From NCBI RefSeq assembly GCF_008327685.1, contig NZ_BDDE01000015.1, positions 186,001 through 250,000 of the forward strand: DNA of 64,000 nucleotides. Direction: 5' to 3'. Origin of the DNA: Actinomadura sp. K4S16 (GTDB lineage: Bacteria; Actinomycetota; Actinomycetes; Streptosporangiales; Streptosporangiaceae). The notes below the pieces were generated by a model. That model saw only the letters and a list, made by a program, of their open reading frames with translations, did not search any database and was not told the origin of the DNA. The position numbers and the translations under genes are program-made. Shown here piece after piece: positions 1 to 7,821 of this stretch (its first letter is position 1; each line of letters opens with the position of its first letter).

Positions 1-1101
1 GTCTTCTACCGCCGTACCCTCCGGGAGGCGCGCGCGCCCGCGCAGCTGCGCACGCACTCCATCGTCGAGGTGTACGACGTGGTCATCGAGCAGGGCCGTC
101 CCTGGATCGTGATGGAGATGATCGAGGCGCCCAGCCTCGAACAGCTCATCGAGCGCTCGGGCCCCCTGCCGCCCGAACGCGTCGCGCACATCGGCCGCGC
201 CCTGCTGGACGCCCTCAACACCGCGCACAAGGCCGGCATCGTGCACCGCGACCTGAAGCCGAGCAACGTGCTGCTGGACGGCGACCGCGTCGTCCTCACC
301 GACTTCGGGCTCGCGTTCTCCTCCGGTTCGGCGAGCCTCACCAAGACGGGCCACTTCATGGGGTCGCCCGCGTACGTGGCGCCCGAGGTCGCGGCCGGGG
401 AGAAGGCGACCCCGCGCTCGGACCTCTGGTCGCTCGGCGCGACGCTGTACGCCGCCCTGGAGGGCCGCCCGCCGTTCGAGCGCGAGAACGTCATGGCGAC
501 GCTGTCGGCGCTGGCGAACGAGTCGACCCCCGCCCCGCAGAACGCCGGCGCGCTCGCGCCCGTGATCACCGGGCTGCTGGAGAAGAACCCGACCCGGCGG
601 CTCAGCCACGCCCGCGCGGTCGACCGGCTCGAACGGGCCATGGCGGGCCCGCGCTCGGGACGCCGCGCCCCCACGCCCCGCTACCGGCTGATGGTCGTGA
701 TCGGCCTCATCGGCGCGACCGTCGCCTCGTGCGGCATCGGCGCCACCGCCCTCATCGTCGGCATGATGCGCGAGAGCCCCGGCCCCTCCCCCACCGCCGG
801 GGCGTCCACCACCCCGGGCGGCTCCGCCGCCCAGGCCGCCGCGCCGCCCGGCGCCGCGACCAGCACGCTGGCGGTCCGGGCCCGCACCGACTCCTGCAAG
901 ATCTTCGTGTCGGTGCCGGGCACCGCGATCACCGTGCTCGCCGACGAGACGCTGCACCGGGGCGAGGCGCGCCGGTACGACCAGCCCCGCCTCAACGCGG
1001 TCGTCTACGACGCGTCCGCCTGCGACGTCTGGGTGAACGGGCAGCAGAAGCCCGCGGGCAAGCCGGGAGAGCGGCAGAACTACACGCTGAACAAGGAGTG
1101 A
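1..1101 (+). CDS. Serine/threonine protein kinase, transmembrane, 5' end missing
   Basis: The reading frame is open from base 1, so the N-terminal lobe lies outside the window; 366 residues are visible. The catalytic lobe carries HRDLKPSN (about residue 82 of the visible part), DFG (about 101) and an SPAYVAPE activation-loop end, the hallmarks of Hanks-type kinases that phosphorylate Ser/Thr. A basic linker leads into one hydrophobic segment (about 229-255), a Ser/Pro/Ala-rich stretch and an 80-residue extracellular tail. The tail has two cysteines and a V-N-G turn and resembles the C-terminal domain of RodZ (DUF4115) rather than PASTA repeats. That resemblance is by eye. Likely a membrane sensor kinase; the ligand is unknown. 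Confidence 0.9.
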   Translation, partial: VFYRRTLREARAPAQLRTHSIVEVYDVVIEQGRPWIVMEMIEAPSLEQLIERSGPLPPERVAHIGRALLDALNTAHKAGIVHRDLKPSNVLLDGDRVVLTDFGLAFSSGSASLTKTGHFMGSPAYVAPEVAAGEKATPRSDLWSLGATLYAALEGRPPFERENVMATLSALANESTPAPQNAGALAPVITGLLEKNPTRRLSHARAVDRLERAMAGPRSGRRAPTPRYRLMVVIGLIGATVASCGIGATALIVGMMRESPGPSPTAGASTTPGGSAAQAAAPPGAATSTLAVRARTDSCKIFVSVPGTAITVLADETLHRGEARRYDQPRLNAVVYDASACDVWVNGQQKPAGKPGERQNYTLNKE

Positions 1102-1186
1102 TCCGCGCCTCACGCGGGAATGCGTGAGCCACCGACCGGGCTGCCATGGACGACGGCGGCCGCCGAAGTCGAGTGGGAGGCGTTCC

Positions 1187-2587
1187 ATGAGCGAGCAGGA
1201 GTTCCGCGTCGAGCACGACTCGATGGGAGAGGTCCGGGTGCCGGCCGCGGCCAAGTGGCGGGCCCAGACGCAGCGCGCCGTGGAGAACTTCCCGATCTCG
1301 GGACGGACGCTGGAGGCGTCCCACATCGCCGCGCTCGGTCGGATCAAGGCCGCGGCGGCGGTCGTCAACGCGGAGCTGGGCGTCCTCGATGAGGACCTGG
1401 CCGCCGCGATCGCCGAGGCCGCCCGCGAGGTGGCGGACGGGCGGTGGGACGACCAGTTCCCGATCGACGTGTTCCAGACCGGCTCGGGGACGTCGTCCAA
1501 CATGAACGCCAACGAGGTCGTGGCGACGCTGGCGCAGGAGCGGCTCGGCCGCCCCGTCCATCCCAACGACCACGTGAACGCCTCCCAGTCGTCCAACGAC
1601 GTGTTCCCGTCGTCCATCCACATCGCGGCGACCGGGGCCGTCGTGAACGAGCTGATCCCCGCGCTGCGGCACCTGGAGGCCGCGCTCGCGCGCAAGGCCG
1701 AGGAGTTCGCGACCGCGGTGAAGTCCGGCCGCACCCACCTGATGGACGCGACGCCGGTGACGCTCGGGCAGGAGTTCGGCGGGTACGCAGCGCAGGCGCG
1801 GCACGGCGTGGAGCGGCTGGAGGCCGTCCTGCCGCGGCTGGCGGAGCTCCCGCTCGGCGGGACCGCGGTCGGCACCGGCATCAACACGCCGGAGGGCTTC
1901 GCCGCCCGCGTCATCGCCGAGATCGCGCGGGACACCGGGCTGCCGCTGACCGAGGCCCGCGACCACTTCGAGGCGCAGGGCGCGCGGGACGGCCTGGTGG
2001 AGGCGAGCGGGGCGCTGCGCACGATCGCGGTGAGCCTCAGCAAGATCGCGAACGATCTGCGCTGGATGGGCTCGGGGCCGCGCGCCGGGCTCGCGGAGAT
2101 CCGGCTGCCCGACCTGCAGCCCGGCTCGTCGATCATGCCCGGCAAGGTGAACCCGGTGATCCCCGAGGCGGTCGCGCAGGTCGCCGCGCAGGTCATCGGC
2201 AACGACGCGGCGGTCGCGTTCGGCGGCGCGTCCGGCAGCTTCGAGCTGAACGTGATGCTGCCGATGCTGGCCCGCAACGTGCTGGAGTCGGTCACCCTGC
2301 TGGCGAACGCGTCCCGGCTGCTCGCCGACCGCTGCGTGGACGGCGTCGAGGCCGACCTGGACCGGATGCGCGAGTACGCCGAGTCGTCACCGTCGATCGT
2401 GACGCCGCTGAACCGCTACATCGGGTACGAGGAGGCGGCGAAGGTCGCCAAGCAGGCGCTCAGGGAGCGCAGGACGATCCGCGAGGTCGTGCTGGAGCGC
2501 GGCTATGTCGACGAGGGAAGGCTGACGGTCGAGCAGCTCGACGAGGCGCTCGACGTCCTGCGGATGACCGGGACGTCCCGCCGCTGA
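1187..2587 (+). CDS. fumC: Fumarate hydratase class II
   Basis: Interconverts fumarate and L-malate in the TCA cycle, in the cytoplasm, as a homotetramer. The 466-residue product has the fumarase/aspartase signature GSSIMPGKVNP near residue 315, whose flexible loop carries the catalytic serine. It also has the TGSGTSSNMNANEV substrate-binding segment near residue 98. Length is normal for class II enzymes. The ATG at 1187 is preferred over an in-frame ATG at 1124 because GGAGG lies about 8 bases before it and the protein then begins at the usual place. It stands alone, convergent with the next gene. Aspartase is the closest alternative; the sequence as a whole reads as fumarase. Confidence 0.95.
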   Translation: MSEQEFRVEHDSMGEVRVPAAAKWRAQTQRAVENFPISGRTLEASHIAALGRIKAAAAVVNAELGVLDEDLAAAIAEAAREVADGRWDDQFPIDVFQTGSGTSSNMNANEVVATLAQERLGRPVHPNDHVNASQSSNDVFPSSIHIAATGAVVNELIPALRHLEAALARKAEEFATAVKSGRTHLMDATPVTLGQEFGGYAAQARHGVERLEAVLPRLAELPLGGTAVGTGINTPEGFAARVIAEIARDTGLPLTEARDHFEAQGARDGLVEASGALRTIAVSLSKIANDLRWMGSGPRAGLAEIRLPDLQPGSSIMPGKVNPVIPEAVAQVAAQVIGNDAAVAFGGASGSFELNVMLPMLARNVLESVTLLANASRLLADRCVDGVEADLDRMREYAESSPSIVTPLNRYIGYEEAAKVAKQALRERRTIREVVLERGYVDEGRLTVEQLDEALDVLRMTGTSRR

Positions 2588-2606
2588 GCCGGGCGGGGCC
2601 GGTCGC

Positions 2607-2640
2607 GCGTCCCAGACGCCGCTCAGGGCGTCCGGGACGC
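2607..2640. terminator. Hairpin between convergent fumC and transglycosylase gene
   Basis: Arms of 14 bases at 2607-2620 and 2627-2640 pair with one mismatch around a six-base loop. There is no clear T-run, as is usual in high-GC actinobacteria. It lies in the 65-bp gap between two convergent stop codons and so can serve both strands. Confidence 0.6.
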
Positions 2641-2652
2641 GGCGGGGCCGGA

Positions 2653-3528
2653 TCAGTACCAGCCGACGGACTGCGAATGCGACCACGCGCCGCACGGCGT
2701 GCCGTAGCGGTTCTTGATGTAGCCGAGCCCCCACTTGATCTGCGTGGTGGCGTTGTTCTGCCAGTCGGGCCCGGCGCTGCCCATCTTGGAACCGGGCAGG
2801 GCCTGCGGAATGCCGTACGCGCCCGAGGGGTTGGCCGCGTGGACGTTCCAGTGGCTCTCCTTGTTCCACAGGTTGACCAGGCAGCCGAACTGGCCGTCGC
2901 CGGTGAAGCCGTAGCTCGGCATCAGCTTCTTGGCGATCGCCTGCGCCTCGCCGGCCGGGACCGGGTCGCCGGTCGGGCCGCCGCCGGAGGAGCCGTTCTT
3001 CTTCTCCGGCGTCTTGGTCGGGATCGGCTTGCCCTTGGGCAGCAGGGACGGGCCCTTGCCGCCGTCCTGGCGCGTCGCGCGGGAGGCGCGGTCGAGCGCC
3101 AGCTTCTTACGCTGCTGCTCCAGCACCTTCGGGTCGATCTTCGGCGGCGCGGCGGCGTCGGCGAGCTGCCGCGTCGGCTTGACGGTCTGCGCGCCCTCGT
3201 CCCCGGAGCCGCCGGTCAGCGCGAACGCGGCGACCGCGCCTCCGCCGATCACGACGGCGGCGCCCGCGGCGACCACCGCGATGCGCTTGCCGCCGCGCCC
3301 GCGGGAGCCGCCCCCGCGGGCGGCACGGCGGGGCGCGCCCGGACCGGAGGAGATCTCGTCGCCGGAGACGCCGGTGCGCAGCGGCTCCTGGAGGGGCTGG
3401 AGGCCGAGCGTGTCCCCCGCAGGAGCGTTCGCGCGGGGGCGGGTGCCGGCCACGCGCACGTCGTCCTCGTGCGGCGCCTCGGGGCCCTCCGGGGAGGAGC
3501 CGGGCGCCTGGGCCGGGGCGGAGGCCAT
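2653..3528 (-). CDS. Membrane-anchored transglycosylase SLT-domain protein
   Basis: Predicted cell-wall lytic enzyme of 291 residues. A disordered N-terminus is followed by one transmembrane helix (about 82-104), a charged linker with a KKLALDR stretch, and a compact C-terminal domain (about 215-291). That domain contains LWNKESHW, where the Glu is the likely catalytic acid, then PSGAYGIPQ and a closing WY. This arrangement matches the small SLT / resuscitation-promoting-factor-like proteins that cleave peptidoglycan glycan strands. The start is uncertain: ATG 3528 gives a compact N-terminus, while a GTG at 3651 in the same frame would add 41 Arg-rich residues. A long upstream region and a Crp-like site suggest complex regulation. 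Confidence 0.8.
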   Translation of the reverse strand: MASAPAQAPGSSPEGPEAPHEDDVRVAGTRPRANAPAGDTLGLQPLQEPLRTGVSGDEISSGPGAPRRAARGGGSRGRGGKRIAVVAAGAAVVIGGGAVAAFALTGGSGDEGAQTVKPTRQLADAAAPPKIDPKVLEQQRKKLALDRASRATRQDGGKGPSLLPKGKPIPTKTPEKKNGSSGGGPTGDPVPAGEAQAIAKKLMPSYGFTGDGQFGCLVNLWNKESHWNVHAANPSGAYGIPQALPGSKMGSAGPDWQNNATTQIKWGLGYIKNRYGTPCGAWSHSQSVGWY

Positions 3529-3905
3529 CACCGGCTGCCGGGGGTCGAAGCTCTGTCGATCGTCTCGCCTAGGGGACCCGGGGCGGTCTCCGTACAAGGC
3601 GGTCCTTCCGACGGTCGCACGCGCATGGACACGCGCACGAACTGTTTCCACCCCGGTCCGGCCCGGCCGCCGGCGTTCGGCGGCCCCGGACCCGGGTCGG
3701 CGCCGGCACGTCGCGCGCGTTCAGGGGCCGCGCTCCGGCCGGGCACCGCACTGGGGGTGCTTACGGGGAGACACAATGCCCGAGGCCGAGGGCTGGTTCG
3801 CAACCAAAACGAGACAGATGCGGCCGGACGGCCCGTTGTCAACCCGACTGCGGACGTACCGAAAACCCGGCCGGACCTGCGGCTCCTCCCATAGAAACGG
3901 ACGAT
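3529..3905 (-). promoter_or_regulatory. Long 5' region of the transglycosylase gene
   Basis: There is no convincing gene in this stretch. On the minus strand a TTGACA hexamer at 3842-3837 could be a -35 element; its -10 partner is weak. If used, it would give a leader of nearly 300 nt. Long leaders before rpf/SLT genes in actinobacteria often hold a ydaO (c-di-AMP) riboswitch. I could not fit the ydaO core motifs here, so only the long leader is claimed. Confidence 0.35.
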
Positions 3906-3921
3906 TGTGACCTTCGCCACA
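3906..3921. promoter_or_regulatory. Crp/GlxR-type operator
   Basis: The 16-mer TGTGACCTTCGCCACA matches the CRP consensus TGTGA-N6-TCACA at all but one fixed position. It lies about 65 bp upstream of the possible -35 hexamer of the minus-strand transglycosylase gene. Crp control of rpf-type wall hydrolases is known in mycobacteria and streptomycetes, which makes this site credible. Confidence 0.55.
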
Positions 3922-3961
3922 TTCCTACGTTGCGAGGTTTACCGATCACCCTCCGTAGGAA
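3922..3961. repeat. Inverted repeat TTCCTACG / CGTAGGAA
   Basis: Perfect 8-base arms at 3922-3929 and 3954-3961 flank 24 bases. The element directly follows the Crp-like site and precedes the phoH terminator hairpin. It could be an operator or part of the terminator region. Confidence 0.4.
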
Positions 3962-3983
3962 GGAGAACGTCGTTCTGAGACGC

Positions 3984-4022
3984 GAGAACCCCGGCGGCCC
4001 GTCACGGCCCGCCGGGGTTCTC
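3984..4022 (-). terminator. Terminator downstream of phoH
   Basis: Perfect 14-base arms GAGAACCCCGGCGG (3984-3997) and its complement (4009-4022) flank an 11-base loop, 13 bp beyond the phoH stop codon on the minus strand. Confidence 0.75.
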
Positions 4023-4035
4023 ACTCGCCGGGGCT

Positions 4036-5448
4036 CTAGGCCCCGACGTCACCGAGCATGTCGGTCACCAGCGCCGCGATCGGCGAGCGCTCCGACCGCG
4101 TCAGCGTCACGTGCGCGAACAGCGGATGACCCTTCAGGCGCTCCACTACCGCCGCGACGCCGTCGTGCCTGCCGACGCGCAGGTTGTCGCGCTGCGCCAC
4201 GTCGTGGGTCAGCACGACCCGCGACCCGGAGCCGATCCGCGACAGGACGGTGAGCAGGACGCCGCGCTCCAGCGACTGCGCCTCGTCGACGATCACGAAC
4301 GAGTCGTGCAGCGACCGGCCGCGGATGTGCGTGAGCGGCAGGACCTCCAACATGTCACGGTCCACGACCTCCTCGATGACCTCCGGCGTCGTCACCGCCG
4401 AGAGGGTGTCGTAGACGGCCTGGGCCCACGGCGACATCTTCTCGTTCTCCGAACCCGGCAGGTAGCCGAGCTCCTGGCCGCCGACCGCGTACAGGGGGCG
4501 GAACACCACGACCTTGCGGTGCTGCCGCCGCTCCAGCACGGCCTCCAGCCCCGCGCAGAGGGCGAGCGCCGACTTGCCGGTGCCGGCCCGCCCGCCGAGC
4601 GAGACGATGCCGACCTCCTCGTCCATCAGCAGGTCCAGCGCGATCCGCTGCTCGGCGGACCGGCCGCGCAGCCCGAACACCTCGCGGTCGCCGCGCACCA
4701 GCCGCACCGACTTGTCCGGCTGCACCCGGCCGAGGGCCGAGCCGCGCTCCGACAGCAGCCGAAGCCCCGTGTGGCACGGCAGGTCCCGCGCCTCCTCCAG
4801 GTCGGCGCCGCCCGTCTCGTACAGCTCCTCGAGGGCTCCGGCCGGCACCTCCAGCTCGCGCATCCCGGTCCAGCCGGACTCCACGACGGCCAGTTCCGCG
4901 CGGTACTCCTCGGCGGCGAGCCCGACCGCGGACGCCTTCACCCGCATCGGCAGGTCCTTGGAGACCAGCACGACGTCGCGCCCCTCGCGGGCCAGCCACG
5001 CGGCCACCGACAGGATCCTGGTGTCGTTGTCGCCGAGCCGGAACCCGTCCGGCAGGACGCTCGGGTCGGCGTGGTTCAACTCGACGCGGAGCGTCCCGCC
5101 CTGGTCGCCGAGCGCCCCCTCGACCGAGACGGGCTCGTCCAGCCGCCCGTGCAGCAGGCGGAGGTCGTCCAGCGTGCGCAGGGCCTGCCGCGCGAAGTAG
5201 CCGAGTTCCGGGTGGTGCCGCTTGGCCTCCAGTTCGGAGATGACGACGATGGGGAGTACGACCTCGTGCTCGGCGAACCGGGTCATCGCCCCCGGATCGG
5301 CGAGCAGGACGCTGGTGTCCAGGACGTACGTGCGCCGGTCCGGTTCCCTGCCGGGGGCAGCGCCCCCGAGGTCTCCGGAGGTCTCCGGGACGGAAGCCCC
5401 AGAAGGGATCCCGGACGGACCGGGACGGCGCGCGGAGGTTGTGGCCAC
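4036..5448 (-). CDS. phoH: PhoH family protein: PIN domain plus PhoH ATPase
   Basis: A 470-residue PIN-PhoH fusion of the PhoH2 type, which couples an RNase-like PIN domain to an ATP-driven RNA helicase-like domain. The PIN part opens with YVLDTSVLLAD (about residue 41) and carries later acidic residues around DNDTRILSVA and SKDLPMR. The PhoH part has a Walker A motif GRAGTGKSAL (about 282), Walker B FVIVDEAQ, and the family segment LTHDVAQRDNLR. The GTG start is supported by GGGAGA five bases upstream. The RNA target is not evident. In actinobacteria this gene commonly sits near isoprenyl transferase genes, as here. Confidence 0.92.
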   Translation of the reverse strand: MATTSARRPGPSGIPSGASVPETSGDLGGAAPGREPDRRTYVLDTSVLLADPGAMTRFAEHEVVLPIVVISELEAKRHHPELGYFARQALRTLDDLRLLHGRLDEPVSVEGALGDQGGTLRVELNHADPSVLPDGFRLGDNDTRILSVAAWLAREGRDVVLVSKDLPMRVKASAVGLAAEEYRAELAVVESGWTGMRELEVPAGALEELYETGGADLEEARDLPCHTGLRLLSERGSALGRVQPDKSVRLVRGDREVFGLRGRSAEQRIALDLLMDEEVGIVSLGGRAGTGKSALALCAGLEAVLERRQHRKVVVFRPLYAVGGQELGYLPGSENEKMSPWAQAVYDTLSAVTTPEVIEEVVDRDMLEVLPLTHIRGRSLHDSFVIVDEAQSLERGVLLTVLSRIGSGSRVVLTHDVAQRDNLRVGRHDGVAAVVERLKGHPLFAHVTLTRSERSPIAALVTDMLGDVGA

Positions 5449-5526
5449 TCGATCTCCCTGGATATGAGGGAACTGCCGGTGGCGCGCAGGTCCGCCCGCG
5501 CAGGGGCGGTGGTCCGCGAGGGACGA

Positions 5527-6417
5527 TCAGGTACCGTAGCGCCGGTGCCGCGCGGCGTAGGAGCGCATGGCCCGGAGGAAGTCCACCTTCCGGAAGTCCG
5601 GCCAGTGGACCTCGCAGAAGTAGAACTCCGAGTGGGCGCTCTGCCAGAGCATGAAGCCGGAGAGACGCTGCTCTCCCGAGGTGCGGATGACCAGGTCCGG
5701 GTCCGGCTGGCCGCGCGTGTAGAGATGCTCCGCGATGTGCTCCACGTCGAGGACCTCGGCGAGTTCCTCGATGCTGGTGCCACGACTCGCCTGCTCGATG
5801 AGCAGTGAGCGCACCGCATCAGCGATCTCACGCCTACCTCCATACCCAACGGCGACGTTCACAATCAGGCCGGGTGCGCCCGATGTGGCCTCTCCCGCAT
5901 CTTTCAGGACGCGGGCCGTCTTATCGGGCAGGAGGTCGAGGGCGCCGACGGGCTTGACGTGCCAGCCGTCCTCGGCGAGCTTGCGGACGGTGTTCTCGAT
6001 GATCGCCAGGAGCGGTTCCAGCTCGGCGGCGGGCCGGTTGAGGTTGTCGGTCGACAGCAGCCACAGCGTGACGTGCTCGACGCCGGCCTCCGCGCTCCAC
6101 TGGAGCAGCTCGGAGATCTTCTGGGCGCCGCGCTGGTGGCCCGTGTTGACGTCGGCCAGCCCCATCGACCTGGCCCAGCGCCGGTTGCCGTCGAGGATCA
6201 CGCCGACGTGCCGGGGGGTGACCTCGGTGGGCAACTCGGCCTCGACGCGCCGCTCGTACATCCGGTAGACGGCGTCGCGGACGGCCGCGTACGGGCCGCT
6301 GCGGCGGAGGGCGGAGACGAGCCGCCCGCCGCCCTCGGAGGGGCGCCGGCGCACGCCGTCCCTCCGCGCGCCGCGCGCCGACCTGGTGCGCGGCTCTCCC
6401 GTACGCCGAACCCGCAT
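5527..6417 (-). CDS. uppS: Isoprenyl transferase (polyprenyl diphosphate synthase)
   Basis: Cis-prenyltransferase that extends allylic diphosphates with isopentenyl diphosphate, making the lipid carrier for peptidoglycan and other glycans. The signature HVGVILDGNRRWARSMG contains the catalytic Asp and diphosphate-binding residues. GHQRGAQK, LWLLSTDNLNR and the C-terminal DLVIRTSGEQRLS-GFMLWQ segments follow in family order. I chose ATG 6417 because AAGGGA sits about seven bases upstream; an ATG at 6462 in the same frame lacks this. The 296 residues include an Arg-rich N-terminal extension of roughly 50 residues. Whether the product chain is C15, C50 or C55 cannot be told from sequence. Confidence 0.93.
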   Translation of the reverse strand: MRVRRTGEPRTRSARGARRDGVRRRPSEGGGRLVSALRRSGPYAAVRDAVYRMYERRVEAELPTEVTPRHVGVILDGNRRWARSMGLADVNTGHQRGAQKISELLQWSAEAGVEHVTLWLLSTDNLNRPAAELEPLLAIIENTVRKLAEDGWHVKPVGALDLLPDKTARVLKDAGEATSGAPGLIVNVAVGYGGRREIADAVRSLLIEQASRGTSIEELAEVLDVEHIAEHLYTRGQPDPDLVIRTSGEQRLSGFMLWQSAHSEFYFCEVHWPDFRKVDFLRAMRSYAARHRRYGT

Positions 6418-6508
6418 ATGGGCTTCCCTTCGAGCGACCGACCCTGGCGGAAAGTCGCTCAATTATGGCCCGACGGCGACACTTCTCCCACCGTTCCCGT
6501 ACGCCAGG

Positions 6509-7066
6509 CTAACGCGCGGGCCGGGCCAGGCGCGGTGGATGGCCTGCTCTGGCCCGGTCCGCCTCGGCGAGCAGATCGGCGAGAAAGCGCGCCAGCTCGG
6601 CCGAGGTGAGAACGGCGCGGACGCCGCGCCCGCCCGCGCCCCACGCCTCGACCACGGCGCGGCGCGCGACCCGCCACCGGCCCGCCGCCGACCGCTGGCG
6701 GCCGACCCACATCGAGGACGTGCGCAGCGAGCAGCGCAGCTCACCGGTGCTGACCACGTCGCCCCGGTCGCGGTAGCGGAACGCGAACAGCTCGGGCTCC
6801 CGGGCCGCGTCGGCGGGGGCGGGGTCGGGGAAGCGGTCGTCGGGGTCGGGCCAGCGTGCCGCCTGCGGGGACCCGTCGGCCCGGGCGGCGGCGACCCGGG
6901 CGGCGAGCCCGGTCAGGAAGTACCCGCACCGCTCCCCCACCGCCCCGAAGGGCTCGCCGTCGCGCCACAGCTCCAGCGTGATCTCGAACGGGGTGCCGCC
7001 GCGGTCGATCGAGGCGACCGGGACCACCGCGAGGTCGGACCCGTCCAGGCAGCGCAGCCCCGGCAT
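6509..7066 (-). CDS. Hypothetical protein
   Basis: An unrecognised 185-residue protein with a strong ribosome-binding site (GGGAGG) and codon bias typical of its neighbours, so it is probably real. The N-terminal half reads as alternating beta-strands (RCLDGSDLAVVPV, FEITLELWRDGEP). The C-terminal half is Arg/Ala-rich and likely helical (ARFLADLLAEADRARA). No signal peptide, membrane segment or catalytic motif is visible. It lies head-to-tail upstream of uppS with about a 90-bp gap, so read-through from this gene into uppS is possible. Confidence 0.6.
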   Translation of the reverse strand: MPGLRCLDGSDLAVVPVASIDRGGTPFEITLELWRDGEPFGAVGERCGYFLTGLAARVAAARADGSPQAARWPDPDDRFPDPAPADAAREPELFAFRYRDRGDVVSTGELRCSLRTSSMWVGRQRSAAGRWRVARRAVVEAWGAGGRGVRAVLTSAELARFLADLLAEADRARAGHPPRLARPAR

Positions 7067-7184
7067 CCCCGCACCTCCCGCCCGCGTCCGGCCCGCTCTC
7101 CAGGTACGTTAGGGGAGGTCGGCGCCATGATCACACCCAGTGATCACCGAGATCGGGTAATGCCCGGCCGCTCCGGGCCGGCGG

Positions 7185-7706
7185 TCAGGCCTTGGGGCCG
7201 GCGGCGCGGGCGCGCTCGACGTGCTGCAGGGCGGTGCGCAGCTCCGACAGCCACTCGTCGGTGTTCTTGCCGACGAGCCTGACGCACCAGGCGAGCGCGT
7301 CGCTGCGGCTGCGGGCGACCCCGGCGTCCACGAGCGTGTCCAGTACGCGGCGCTCGGGCTGCCGCAGCCGCGTCATCACCGGCACCGACAGGGTGGTGAA
7401 CATCTCCCGCTCGCCGCCGCACTCCACGCCCCAGGACACCTTGCGCCCGAAGCGCTGCTCGGCCTCCCGGGCGATGGCGATCCGCCGGTCGCGGGTCTCG
7501 TCGCGGAAGCGCTGGACGTGCCCCGCGATGACGCCCGCACGCTCGGCGCCGGCCGCCTCGGCCGCGGCGGCCGGGACGGGCAGGGTGCCGACGACCGCGA
7601 CCTCCTCGCGGTCGACGACGACTTCGGGCGCGCCCTCGAACCACTCCTCGGGGAGCCGTCCGATGAACCAGCCGCGCAGCTGCTCCGCCGCTTCGCTCGT
7701 ACTCAT
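7185..7706 (-). CDS. Conserved protein with ribbon-helix-helix-like C-terminus
   Basis: A 173-residue cytoplasmic protein of unknown function. The first two thirds (LRGWFIGRLPEEWF, then a beta-rich EVVVDREEVAVVGTLPVP) resemble no domain I can name. The last third has a short strand (TTLSVPVM), a helix (RVLDTLVDAG) and a second helix starting SRSDALAWC, the layout of an RHH DNA-binding fold. ATG 7706 is chosen because a TAATTT -10-like box lies about seven bases before it, which would make the mRNA leaderless, and a perfect palindrome covers both. Autoregulation is an inference. It is divergent from the MFS exporter. Confidence 0.7.
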   Translation of the reverse strand: MSTSEAAEQLRGWFIGRLPEEWFEGAPEVVVDREEVAVVGTLPVPAAAAEAAGAERAGVIAGHVQRFRDETRDRRIAIAREAEQRFGRKVSWGVECGGEREMFTTLSVPVMTRLRQPERRVLDTLVDAGVARSRSDALAWCVRLVGKNTDEWLSELRTALQHVERARAAGPKA

Positions 7707-7723
7707 GTAATCAAAATTACATG
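7704..7723. promoter_or_regulatory. Perfect palindrome over start codon and -10 box
   Basis: CATGTAAT and ATTACATG flank a four-base spacer. On the minus strand the right-hand half-site contains the ATG of the 7706 gene, and the -10-like TAATTT lies inside the element. A protein bound here would block initiation. As RNA, the same sequence would fold the start codon into a hairpin. Confidence 0.6.
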
Positions 7724-7755
7724 TCCTCCCGAGGCTGCGCCAGTCCCCATCTCGA

Positions 7756-7791
7756 TTGACAATCACCATCAAATGAGAGCTACTGTCATTT
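7756..7791 (+). promoter_or_regulatory. Promoter and operator of the MFS exporter operon
   Basis: A consensus -35 TTGACA (7756-7761) is followed after 19 bases by TACTGT (7781-7786), a -10-like hexamer. A perfect inverted repeat AAATGA-N9-TCATTT (7771-7791) overlaps the -10. This fits a repressor site for the TetR protein encoded at the end of the operon. Confidence 0.5.
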
Positions 7792-7821
7792 CATAGTGAA
7801 ACTCATATGAAGGTGGAAGTC

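Noticed and set aside
7758..7772. Zur-like box (TGACAATCACCATCA)
   Set aside because: Outer TGA/TCA match the Zur palindrome but the inner symmetry fails at three positions, and no zinc-related gene is adjacent.
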